Part shown: in pieces, positions 1 to 6,597 of the stretch | Layout: each line of letters opens with the position of its first letter | Position numbering within the stretch: position 1 is the first letter of the stretch | Notes under the pieces: model-generated | What the model was told of the DNA's origin: nothing | The model's database searches: none | Seen by the model: only the letters and a program-made list of their open reading frames with translations | Program-made: the position numbers and the translations under genes | NCBI GenBank assembly: GCA_013153795.1 | Contig: JAADDV010000062.1 | Span: 1 to 21,947, forward strand | DNA: 21,947 nt | Reading direction: 5' to 3' | Source: Aquificota bacterium | Lineage (GTDB): Bacteria > Aquificota > Aquificia > Aquificales > Hydrogenothermaceae

Positions 1-552
1 AAATATATTATTTACAATACTTACTTTACTATTGTCTATTTTTAGATTAATTGTAGAGTTTTTATTATTTATAAAATTTCCTAAAAAGCTACAATTTTTT
101 AATTTTATATCTAAATTTTCCCCAACAATTTCTATCATAGGATGCTCTTTTTCTTTATCAGTTAAAACATCGAGAAAAGAAATATCTTCAAAAATAATTT
201 TTATATCATTTCCAGTTTCAACATTTGAAAAATCTCCTTTGAATAAAAAATTACTTGCTTCTCTATTTATTAAGACAAGTTTATTTTTTTCAGCTGGTTT
301 AAATGTTAAAGAGTAAGTTTCTGTAGGAGCTGGTTCATAGATTAAATCTAAAGATAAATCATAGACTCCTGGCTTAAAATATATAATATCGTCTTCATTA
401 TTCATACTAGCTTCACTTAAAATTTCAGATAAGACGGAAGGATTATCAGGGTCAACATAAAACTCTGCACTTTTTGCTGTTGTAAAAAACATATTTATTA
501 CGGCAAAAATACTTAATAAACTAAATATATTTAAGAATTTAAAAGAAAACAT
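1..552 (-). CDS. Secreted right-handed beta-helix-like protein, 5' part only
   Basis: The gene starts at the ATG complementary to 550-552 and stays open for 184 codons to the window edge, so its C-terminus is missing. A strong Shine-Dalgarno (AGGAGGG) lies 7-8 nt upstream. Residues 1-29 look like a signal peptide: Lys5, a hydrophobic stretch around 6-24, then AKSA at 26-29 before EFYVDP, so export is inferred. The mature start has the pattern YVDP, then an Ala/Ser/Glu helix-like stretch, then DDIIYFKPGVYDLS, which resembles the opening of many parallel beta-helix proteins (a 'D-I-x-hydrophobic-x-PG-x-Y' turn). Later stretches such as IKIIFEDISFLDV and LDIKLKNCSFLGNF resemble beta-helix rungs of the 'I-x-x-C-x-F-x-N' type. 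No catalytic residues are recognisable. It is separated from the ATP synthase operon by 178 bp with a terminator, so it is probably its own unit. The fold is an inference from pattern; the exact family is not recognised. Confidence 0.72.
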   Translation of the reverse strand, partial: MFSFKFLNIFSLLSIFAVINMFFTTAKSAEFYVDPDNPSVLSEILSEASMNNEDDIIYFKPGVYDLSLDLIYEPAPTETYSLTFKPAEKNKLVLINREASNFLFKGDFSNVETGNDIKIIFEDISFLDVLTDKEKEHPMIEIVGENLDIKLKNCSFLGNFINNKNSTINLKIDNSKVSIVNNIF

Positions 553-579
553 TTTATATCCCTCCTAATGAGTTATAGG

Positions 580-600
580 TTAATTAATACTTAATTAATA
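580..600. repeat. Tandem pair of a 10-bp AT-rich repeat
   Basis: TTAATTAATA occurs twice (580-589 and 591-600), separated by one C, so the period is 11 bp, about one helical turn. It sits 28-48 bp upstream of the start codon of the secreted protein gene. A TATAAC sequence (minus strand, 572-577) lies just downstream and could be a -10 element, but no good -35 accompanies it. The pair may be an UP-like AT-rich element or a regulator site with two half-turns, or chance in AT-rich DNA. Confidence 0.4.
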
Positions 601-660
601 ATTGCATGAGAGTAAAAAAAACTCCCTCACACCCATTTAATTTATGCTTTTAATGTTAAG

Positions 661-686
661 AAAGCAAGCGCAAAAGCGCCTGCTTT
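661..686 (-). terminator. Intrinsic-terminator-like hairpin after atpD
   Basis: The arms 661-671 and 676-686 form an 11-bp stem with a 4-nt loop. The core is GC-rich (GGCGC/GCGC) in an otherwise AT-rich spacer. Read on the minus strand the position 667/680 pair is a G-U wobble; on the plus strand it is an A-C mismatch, so the structure fits transcription from atpD better than the reverse. It lies 45 bp past the atpD stop. The trailing U tract is imperfect (TTTCTT, partly inside the stem base), so termination efficiency is uncertain. Confidence 0.7.
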
Positions 687-730
687 AAAATAAATTTAAT
701 ATAGATTAAATAAGATTATCAATAGGAAGT

Positions 731-2167
731 TTACGATTGAGATTTTGCTTGCATTTCTTCAGCTTTTCTTCTGGCATCTTCACAGTCAGCTACCATGTAG
801 AAAGCCTGTTCAGGTAAATCATCACATTTACCTTCTATTATTTGCTTGAAAGATTTGATTGTATCTTCTCTTTTAACATAATCTCCTGGCTGCCCTGTAA
901 ACTGTTCTGCAACGTGAAACTTCTGAGCTAAGAATTTCTGTAATTTTCTTGCTCTATAAACTAGGGCTTTATCTTCTTCTGAAAGTTCTTCCATACCAAG
1001 AATAGCAATAATCTCTTGAAGTTCCTTATATCTTTGAAGAATTCTTTGAACTTCTCTTGCTACATAATAATGTTCTTCTCCAACGTACTCTGGAGCAAGA
1101 GCTTTTGATGTAGACTCAAGTGGGTCAATAGCAGGATAAATACCAAGTTCAGCAAGTCTTCTTTGAAGAACAATTGTAGCATCTAAGTGAGCAAAAATTG
1201 ATGCTGGAGCAGGGTCTGTAATATCATCAGCAGGTACATAAACTGCCTGAATAGATGTAATTGAACCATTTACAGTAGAAGCAATTCTCTCTTCTACTTC
1301 TCCAACGTCTGTACTTAATGTTGGCTGATAACCAACAGCAGATGGAAGTCTTCCAAGAAGTGTAGAAACTTCAGCACCTGCCTGAACAAATCTGAAGATA
1401 TTATCTATAAATATAAGAACATCTTGCTTTTCAACATCTCTAAAGTATTCAGCCATTGTTAGTCCAGTTTGGGCAACTCTAAATCTAACTCCAGGTGGCT
1501 CATTCATCTGTCCGTAAACCATAGCCGTATATGGAAGAACACCAGATTCTTTCATTTCCATCCAAAGGTCATTTCCTTCCCTTGTTCTTTCTCCAACACC
1601 AACAACAACAGAGTATCCAGAGTGGAATTTAGCAATATTATGGATAAGCTCCTGCATTAAAACTGTTTTTCCAACTCCTGCACCACCGAATAATCCAACC
1701 TTTCCACCTTTGATAAATGGAACAAGAAGGTCAATAACTTTAATACCTGTTTCAAAAATTTCGATTTTTGTTGATTGTTCTTCAAAAGAAGGTGCTGGTC
1801 TGAAAATTGGCCATCTTTCTTCAGCTTCTACAGGACCACCATCATCAATAGGTTGACCTATAACATTAAAAATTCTACCTAAAACTGCCTTTCCTACAGG
1901 TATTTGAAGAGGACCCCCTATACTATCAACTTCTTGTCCTCTAACAAGACCATCTGTAGGTCCATAAGCAATTGTTCTCACTCTTTTTTCACCTAAGTGT
2001 TGTGCAACTTCTAAATATAATTCTTCAGCTTTTTCATTTCCTCTGTCATCAATAGCTGTTCTTATTGTTTTTAAAGCCCATCTAATTTCAGGAAGGTCAT
2101 CTCCTTCAAACTCAACATCAACAACAGGTCCTACGACCTGAACAATAACACCTTTATTTTCTGCCAT
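731..2167 (-). CDS. atpD: F1 ATP synthase subunit beta
   Basis: This is the catalytic subunit of the F1 head, making ATP from ADP and phosphate on the cytoplasmic side. The protein is 478 aa against about 460-480 for the family. Visible motifs are the P-loop GGAGVGKT at 161-168 (Lys167), GERTREGND at 192-200 with the catalytic Glu193, a Walker B stretch ending in LIFIDN, and GYQPTL. The regulatory DELSEED loop appears as EELSEED at 393-399. The ATG follows AGGAGGATATAAAG, a good ribosome site. It is the last gene of the operon, 24 bp after atpG. The epsilon gene (atpC), which usually follows atpD, is absent; a hairpin comes instead. Confidence 0.98.
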   Translation of the reverse strand: MAENKGVIVQVVGPVVDVEFEGDDLPEIRWALKTIRTAIDDRGNEKAEELYLEVAQHLGEKRVRTIAYGPTDGLVRGQEVDSIGGPLQIPVGKAVLGRIFNVIGQPIDDGGPVEAEERWPIFRPAPSFEEQSTKIEIFETGIKVIDLLVPFIKGGKVGLFGGAGVGKTVLMQELIHNIAKFHSGYSVVVGVGERTREGNDLWMEMKESGVLPYTAMVYGQMNEPPGVRFRVAQTGLTMAEYFRDVEKQDVLIFIDNIFRFVQAGAEVSTLLGRLPSAVGYQPTLSTDVGEVEERIASTVNGSITSIQAVYVPADDITDPAPASIFAHLDATIVLQRRLAELGIYPAIDPLESTSKALAPEYVGEEHYYVAREVQRILQRYKELQEIIAILGMEELSEEDKALVYRARKLQKFLAQKFHVAEQFTGQPGDYVKREDTIKSFKQIIEGKCDDLPEQAFYMVADCEDARRKAEEMQAKSQS

Positions 2168-2191
2168 TCTTTATATCCTCCTAACATTCTT

Positions 2192-3070
2192 TTACTTTTG
2201 TATTGCTGTAGCAGCATTAATAATATCAATAAGTTCTGTTGTAATAGCTTCTTGACGAGCTTTATTAAAGATAACTGTCCATCTTTTTATTGCTTCACCA
2301 GCGTTTCTTGTTGCATTATCCATTGCTAACATTCTTGCTGCATGTTCTGCAGTAGAAGATTCAACTAAAGCTCTATAAAGCTGGAAGTTAATATATCTAA
2401 TAAGAAGTTCTTCTAAAACTTCATCAGCCGAAGGCTCAATGTTATATCTAGAAAGTTCAGATATCTTTGAATAATCAAGCTCTGGTTCTATTGGAAAAAG
2501 TTTTCTAACTTTTGTTTCATATGTAGCTGTTGTAATAAGTTCATTATTTATTAAATAAATAGCATCTGTTTTTTGGTTTTCATATCTTTCAGAAAGAATA
2601 CTACCAACTTTTGAAGTAAATGTTAAATTTAAATTATCTCTATATACATCTTCATAAGATTCTATTATGTTATATCCTTTATTTTTAAAAAATTGAACGG
2701 CCTTTCTTCCTATTAATATTAAATTTACTTCTTTCCCCTCTTGTTGGAATTTTTGAATATCAGAAAGAGTTCTTTTTATAACATAAGAGTTAAATGCTCC
2801 TGCTAAACCTCTGTCAGCTGTGATTACTATATAATCTATTTTCTTCTCGTCTCTTACTTGAAGAAGCGGATGAATATCTCTATCTACAAAGGCAGCAACA
2901 TCATTTATAAGGTCATATAATCTTTCAGAATAAGGGCGAGTTGCGTTAAGCATCGCCCTTGCTTTGTTAAGTTTAGCGGCAGAAACCGCTTTCATTGCTT
3001 TTGTAATACGCTGTGTATTTTTAATACCTTGTATTTTTCTTTTTATATCTCTAGGTGAGAGTTTAGCCAT
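2192..3070 (-). CDS. atpG: F1 ATP synthase subunit gamma
   Basis: Gamma is the central rotor shaft that couples c-ring rotation to conformational changes in the alpha3beta3 head. It is 292 aa, close to the E. coli 287. The N-terminal helix carries the family signature (SPRDIKRKIQ, then NTQRITKAMKAVSAAKL) and the C-terminal helix carries ATRNAGEAI followed by FNKARQEAITTELIDI; these two form the coiled-coil shaft. The central part (about 80-200) is the Rossmann-like domain, including YIVITADRGLAGAFN. The start ATG has AGAGAGGTAAGGAAG upstream. It sits between atpA (15 bp) and atpD (24 bp), the usual alpha-gamma-beta order. Confidence 0.98.
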   Translation of the reverse strand: MAKLSPRDIKRKIQGIKNTQRITKAMKAVSAAKLNKARAMLNATRPYSERLYDLINDVAAFVDRDIHPLLQVRDEKKIDYIVITADRGLAGAFNSYVIKRTLSDIQKFQQEGKEVNLILIGRKAVQFFKNKGYNIIESYEDVYRDNLNLTFTSKVGSILSERYENQKTDAIYLINNELITTATYETKVRKLFPIEPELDYSKISELSRYNIEPSADEVLEELLIRYINFQLYRALVESSTAEHAARMLAMDNATRNAGEAIKRWTVIFNKARQEAITTELIDIINAATAIQK

Positions 3071-3085
3071 TCTTCCTTACCTCTC

Positions 3086-4600
3086 TTAGAAAGCAACTTT
3101 CTTTTTAAATTCTTCAATAGCCTCTCTAAGTTTTGCTTCTATTTCATCTGTAAGTTGTTTTTCTGTTCTTATAAGCTCTAAAACTTCAGGTCTTTCAGTA
3201 TCAAGGAATGTGTAAAATTCTTGCTCAAACTTTTGAATAGCTTCTACAGGAACATCATCAAGATATCCTTTTGTCCCTGCATAAATAATAGCAACCTGCT
3301 TTTCTACAGGAACAGGTTTGTTAGGTGGCTGTTTGAGGATTTCAACAAGTCTTTGTCCTCTTGCAATTTGTTGTTGTGTAGCTTTGTCAAGTTCAGAAGC
3401 AAACTGAACGAAAGCTTCTAGTTCTCTAAACTGAGCAAGTTCAAGTCTTAGTGTTCCAGCAACCTGTTTCATGGCTTTGATTTGAGCTGCACCACCAACC
3501 CTTGAAACAGAAAGACCAACGTTAATAGCAGGTCTTACACCTTTGTGGAAAAGGTCAGTTTCAAGGAATATCTGTCCATCTGTGATAGAAATAACGTTTG
3601 TAGGAATATATGCAGCAACGTCTCCAGCCTGTGTTTCAATAATAGGAAGTGCTGTTAACGAACCAGCTCCTAAATCATCATTAAGCTTAGCTGCTCTTTC
3701 AAGAAGTCTTGAATGAAGATAGAAAACATCACCAGGATAAGCTTCTCTACCTGGAGGTCTTTTTAAAAGTAGAGAAAGCTGTCTATATGCATAGGCATGT
3801 TTTGTTAAATCATCATAAACAATGAGAGCGTGCATTCCATTATCTCTAAAATATTCAGCTATAGTACATCCAACAAATGGAGCTATATACTGCATTGTAG
3901 CTGGGTCAGATGCTGTAGCTGCTACAACTGTTGTATATTCCATAGCACCATGTTTTTGAAGAGTTTCAACTATCTGTCTAACAACAGCTCTTTTCTGCCC
4001 AATCGCAACATATACACAATAAACATCTTCTCCTTTTTGATTAAGAATAGTATCTATTGCAACAGTAGTTTTTCCTGTTGCTCTATCACCAATAATAAGC
4101 TCCCTTTGTCCTCTTCCTATTGGAATCATTGCGTCAATAGCTTTGATACCTGTTTGGAGAGGCTCATGAACTGATTTTCTAGTAACAACTCCTGGAGCAA
4201 TTTTTTCAACAGGAGAGTAATATGCTATATTTTCAATAGGACCTTTTCCATCTATTGGTTTTCCTGTTCCATCAACTACTCTACCTACCAATCCCATTCC
4301 AACAGGAACTTCAAGAATTTTTCCTGTTCTTTTAACTATAGTTCCTTCTTCTATACCAGTTTCATCTCCAAGAAGGATTATACCAACGTTATCTTCTTCA
4401 AGGTTAAATGCAACACCAAGTTTTCCATTTTCAAATTCAAGCATTTCGCCATACATTGCTTTTTCAAGTCCAAAAGCCCTAGCAACACCATCACCAACTT
4501 GAAGAACCATTCCAACTTCTTCAAGATTTGCTTTAGCTTCAAATTCTTCTAATTGCTTTTTTAAGCTCTCAGCTATTTCTTCAGCTCTTATTGCAGACAT
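3086..4600 (-). CDS. atpA: F1 ATP synthase subunit alpha
   Basis: Alpha alternates with beta in the F1 hexamer, binding nucleotide at non-catalytic sites and giving the arginine finger to the catalytic sites. It is 504 aa (E. coli 513). The P-loop GDRATGKT is at 171-178, the VSRVGG motif at 365-370 holds the arginine finger Arg367, and the N-terminal beta-barrel motif VGDGVARAFGL is at 35-45. The ATG is preceded by AAGGAGGTTTCTAC, one of the strongest ribosome sites in the operon, fitting the need for three copies per complex. It lies 31 bp after atpH. Confidence 0.98.
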   Translation of the reverse strand: MSAIRAEEIAESLKKQLEEFEAKANLEEVGMVLQVGDGVARAFGLEKAMYGEMLEFENGKLGVAFNLEEDNVGIILLGDETGIEEGTIVKRTGKILEVPVGMGLVGRVVDGTGKPIDGKGPIENIAYYSPVEKIAPGVVTRKSVHEPLQTGIKAIDAMIPIGRGQRELIIGDRATGKTTVAIDTILNQKGEDVYCVYVAIGQKRAVVRQIVETLQKHGAMEYTTVVAATASDPATMQYIAPFVGCTIAEYFRDNGMHALIVYDDLTKHAYAYRQLSLLLKRPPGREAYPGDVFYLHSRLLERAAKLNDDLGAGSLTALPIIETQAGDVAAYIPTNVISITDGQIFLETDLFHKGVRPAINVGLSVSRVGGAAQIKAMKQVAGTLRLELAQFRELEAFVQFASELDKATQQQIARGQRLVEILKQPPNKPVPVEKQVAIIYAGTKGYLDDVPVEAIQKFEQEFYTFLDTERPEVLELIRTEKQLTDEIEAKLREAIEEFKKKVAF

Positions 4601-4631
4601 GTAGAAACCTCCTTTTTATCTTTATAAATCT

Positions 4632-5180
4632 TTAAAATCCTGCTAATTTTTGTTCTAATTTTTGTAAATACGTTTTTATAGAGGAGTCAAGAATATAACT
4701 TCCAGCTTTAACTATAATTCCCCCAATAATGGATTTGTCTTGTTTTGTTTCAAATTCAACCTTTTTCCCAAGTTTTGCTTCTATTTTTTCTTTAATTTTA
4801 TTTACTATTTCTTCATCTATAGGAAAAGCTGTAATTATTTCACCTTTAACAGTTGCAAAGAATTTTTCTATTTCAAAAGAAAATTCATCTGCTATATATT
4901 TAAGAACATTTGCTTTGTTGTTTTTAACAATGTATTCAATAGCTTCTATTACTTTTTCATGTAAATTAACTTCTTTTGCTAAATTTTCAATTACTTTTTT
5001 CTTTTCTTCAAATGAAATAGCTGGATGCATTAAAAGATTTCTAAAATCTTTATTTTTTCTAAAAAGTGTTTGAATAAGATTTAAATCATCAGAAACTTTT
5101 ATAAGAACCTCTTCTTCTTTAGGAATTTTATTTATAAGGACTTTTACAACTCTTCTTAAGAATTTTTTATCTACCTTCAA
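4632..5180 (-). CDS. atpH: F1 ATP synthase subunit delta (TTG start)
   Basis: Delta caps the F1 head and joins it to the b/b' peripheral stalk; there is one copy per enzyme. It is 182 aa (E. coli 177) and matches the OSCP/delta layout: a helical N-terminal domain (LNLIQTLFRKNKDFRNLLMHP, about 33-53) and a C-terminal part with the family pattern DKSIIGGIIVKAGSYILDSSIKTYLQKL (given here in pieces: IIGGIIVKAG, ILDSSIKTYL). The start codon is TTG at 5178-5180, supported by GGAGG eight bases upstream; no ATG lies nearby in frame. It is 14 bp after atpF and 31 bp before atpA. Confidence 0.95.
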   Translation of the reverse strand: MKVDKKFLRRVVKVLINKIPKEEEVLIKVSDDLNLIQTLFRKNKDFRNLLMHPAISFEEKKKVIENLAKEVNLHEKVIEAIEYIVKNNKANVLKYIADEFSFEIEKFFATVKGEIITAFPIDEEIVNKIKEKIEAKLGKKVEFETKQDKSIIGGIIVKAGSYILDSSIKTYLQKLEQKLAGF

Positions 5181-5194
5181 TTTCTATGCCTCCG

Positions 5195-5734
5195 TTAGCT
5201 TAATGCTTTAAGAGTTTGTTCTATCATTTTTCTTTCAACTTCTGGGTTAACTTTTTCTTTTAAAAGTTTTTCTGAAATTTCTAAAGCTTTCTTAGTAGCA
5301 TATTTTTTTAACTCAGCTTCTCCTCTCTTTATCTCTATTTCTACAGCCTCTTTTGCTTGAAGTTTAATTCTTTCTGCTATTTCTTGAGCTTCTTTTAAAG
5401 CAGCTTCTCTTTCTTTTTTTGCTGTTTCTTCTGCTATTTTAAGACTTTCTTGGAATTTATTTTCTGCTTCTTCAAGTTTCGCTTGAGCTTCTTTTAATGC
5501 TCTTAAACTTTCTTCATGAGCTTTTTGGGCTTCTTCTACCATATTTTTTACAGATTCTCTTCTATTTTTGAAAAATTGAACTCCCCATTTTTTTATAACA
5601 AAAGCTAACCCTGCTAGAAGGATTAAAGTATTTACTGTTTTCCAAAAAAGTTCATTAGGATGGTCTGCAGTTTCAGAAGCAAATGATAAAGATACACTAG
5701 CTATGAACATTAAAAAGACAAAAAATTTTTTCAT
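5195..5734 (-). CDS. atpF: F0 ATP synthase subunit b, with signal-peptide-like N-terminus
   Basis: Subunit b forms half of the peripheral stalk holding F1 to the membrane. The protein is 179 aa; E. coli b is 156. The extra length is an N-terminal Lys-Lys plus hydrophobic stretch (residues 2-19, ending SFA/SE), which looks like a cleavable signal peptide. The usual b membrane segment follows (FWKTVNTLILLAGLAFVIKK, 30-49), then a long charged, heptad-like helix rich in Ala/Glu/Lys (about 55-179). Its ATG overlaps the b' stop by 4 bp (ATGA) and its ribosome site AAGGAG lies inside the b' coding end, so translation of the two is probably coupled. Cleavage is inferred; the segment could instead stay as a second membrane helix. 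Confidence 0.93.
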   Translation of the reverse strand: MKKFFVFLMFIASVSLSFASETADHPNELFWKTVNTLILLAGLAFVIKKWGVQFFKNRRESVKNMVEEAQKAHEESLRALKEAQAKLEEAENKFQESLKIAEETAKKEREAALKEAQEIAERIKLQAKEAVEIEIKRGEAELKKYATKKALEISEKLLKEKVNPEVERKMIEQTLKALS

Positions 5735-6180
5735 GCTGCTTTCTCCTTAGGAAGTATTTTATTTACAATCTCAAGAGCTAGTTTCTCTATAATCTTATCC
5801 ATTGTCTTTTTCTCTATTTCAACAACTCTTTCAACTTCTTTTTTAGCATCTTCTATCATTTCTTCTGCTTCATTTTGAGCTTTCTTTAAAATCGAAGAAA
5901 CCATTTCATTTGTTTCATGATGATATTGTTCCATTATTTTTTGAGTTTCAGCCCTTGTTTTTGCGATAATTTCATCTACCTTTTTTAAAATTTCTTCTGT
6001 TTTTTTGTGATTTTCTTCTGCTTCTTTAAGAAGCTTTTTTACTGTTTCTTCTCTTTCATCCATTGCTTGAAGATAAGGATCAAAATAGATTTTTTTCATT
6101 ATAAACATGAAAACTAAAAAAATAGCTAATTGAATAAAAAGAGTAATATCAGGAATTACACCAACATGAATACCTTCCAC
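5731..6180 (-). CDS. atpX: F0 ATP synthase subunit b' (second b-type subunit, GTG start)
   Basis: This is a second b-family stalk subunit of 149 aa. It has one N-terminal membrane helix (about 11-28, ITLFIQLAIFLVFMFIMKK) and the conserved FDPYLQAMDEREETVKKLLKEAE start of the stalk (FDPYLQAMDERE at about 33-44), then a long Glu/Lys coiled coil. Having b' next to b implies a b/b' heterodimeric stalk, as known in cyanobacteria, photosynthetic bacteria and Aquificales. The start is GTG at 6178-6180 with GGAGG five bases upstream. It is the first gene of the ATP synthase operon, downstream of a candidate promoter and palindrome. The symbol is uncertain; atpF2 or atpG' are used for the same subunit in other genomes. 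Confidence 0.92.
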   Translation of the reverse strand: MEGIHVGVIPDITLFIQLAIFLVFMFIMKKIYFDPYLQAMDEREETVKKLLKEAEENHKKTEEILKKVDEIIAKTRAETQKIMEQYHHETNEMVSSILKKAQNEAEEMIEDAKKEVERVVEIEKKTMDKIIEKLALEIVNKILPKEKAA

Positions 6181-6214
6181 AATGACCTCCGTATTATGAA
6201 TATTTAATCTTAAT

Positions 6215-6231
6215 TATCTTATCATAAGATA
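6215..6231. repeat. Perfect 17-bp palindrome upstream of the ATP synthase operon
   Basis: Two 8-bp arms, TATCTTAT (6215-6222) and ATAAGATA (6224-6231), flank a single central base. It lies 35 bp upstream of the b' start codon and overlaps the candidate -10 element of the operon promoter. The geometry is typical of an operator for a dimeric regulator; a weak AT-rich hairpin is the alternative. The regulator cannot be identified from the sequence. Confidence 0.6.
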
Positions 6232-6245
6232 CTGAGCTAGTTCAA
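6216..6245 (-). promoter_or_regulatory. Candidate sigma70-type promoter for the ATP synthase operon
   Basis: On the minus strand a TTGAAC (-35, 6240-6245) is followed after 18 bp by TAAGAT (-10, 6216-6221). The match is moderate (5/6 and 4/6). It would start transcription near 6209, about 30 nt upstream of the b' GTG. The position, at the boundary between the ribosomal superoperon plus yggT and the ATP synthase genes, makes an own promoter plausible. Other -10 placements in this AT-rich stretch are possible. Confidence 0.5.
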
Positions 6246-6265
6246 AACTTTTTCTGATGGGATTT

Positions 6266-6291
6266 AAAAAAGGAAGGGAAAAAAAGAGAAA
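6266..6291 (-). other. 26-nt pyrimidine-only tract directly after yggT
   Basis: On the transcribed sense strand the 26 bases immediately after the yggT stop codon are all C or T, including a T7 run and a final T6 run. No stem-loop precedes the tract, so it is not a canonical intrinsic terminator. It could weaken elongation or serve as an unstructured loading site at the end of the ribosomal superoperon. This is a composition observation only. Confidence 0.4.
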
Positions 6292-6594
6292 TTAGTGTCT
6301 TAGTCTAAAAGCTATTTCATAAAGAGTTGGAACCAAGAAATATTGAAGAAATGCAATGATAAAGATAACAATAAGAGGTGCTATATCTATTGCTCCAAAT
6401 TGAGTAGGAATGAATCTTCTAATAAAACGAAAAACAGGCTCTGTAACACTTCTTAAAAATCTAACAATAGGATTATAAGGGTCTGGATTAACCCAGGTTA
6501 TTAAAGCTGAAATAACTACTACCCACATATATACAGTTAAGGCGATGTCCAAAATTCTGGCCACCGCCTCTATAAAATTAGCTAGTATAAACAT
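6292..6594 (-). CDS. YggT family membrane protein
   Basis: A 100-aa integral membrane protein of the YggT (YlmG/Ycf19) family. Two hydrophobic segments are visible, about 10-34 and 68-90. Between them is the diagnostic WVNPDPYNPIVRFLRSVTEPVFRFIRRFIP (positions 34-63; key elements WVNPD, NPIVRFL, TEPVFRFIRRFIP). Family members are linked to membrane organisation, cell division or osmotic tolerance, but the biochemical role is not established. The ATG lies three bases after the rplQ stop with a purine-rich GAGAGAGAG ribosome site, so it is co-transcribed with the ribosomal genes. A pyrimidine tract and the ATP synthase promoter region follow. Confidence 0.9.
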   Translation of the reverse strand: MFILANFIEAVARILDIALTVYMWVVVISALITWVNPDPYNPIVRFLRSVTEPVFRFIRRFIPTQFGAIDIAPLIVIFIIAFLQYFLVPTLYEIAFRLRH

Positions 6595-6597
6595 TTT

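Noticed and set aside
32..316. Plus-strand open frame of 94 codons
   Set aside because: It lies wholly antisense to the partial secreted protein gene, which has a signal peptide and ribosome site; the plus-strand frame has a biased Phe/Ile/Ser composition and no ribosome site.
608..626. Hairpin with a 7-nt A/T loop (608-613 with 621-626), considered as a second terminator
   Set aside because: Only six pairs with one wobble and no U tract after the stem on the minus strand; the T run is the loop itself.
3830..4174. Plus-strand 114-codon frame inside atpA, and similar frames across atpH, rpsC, rplC and others
   Set aside because: All are antisense shadows of strongly conserved genes, rich in Cys/Ser/Phe/Asn as expected from reverse-reading A-rich codons.
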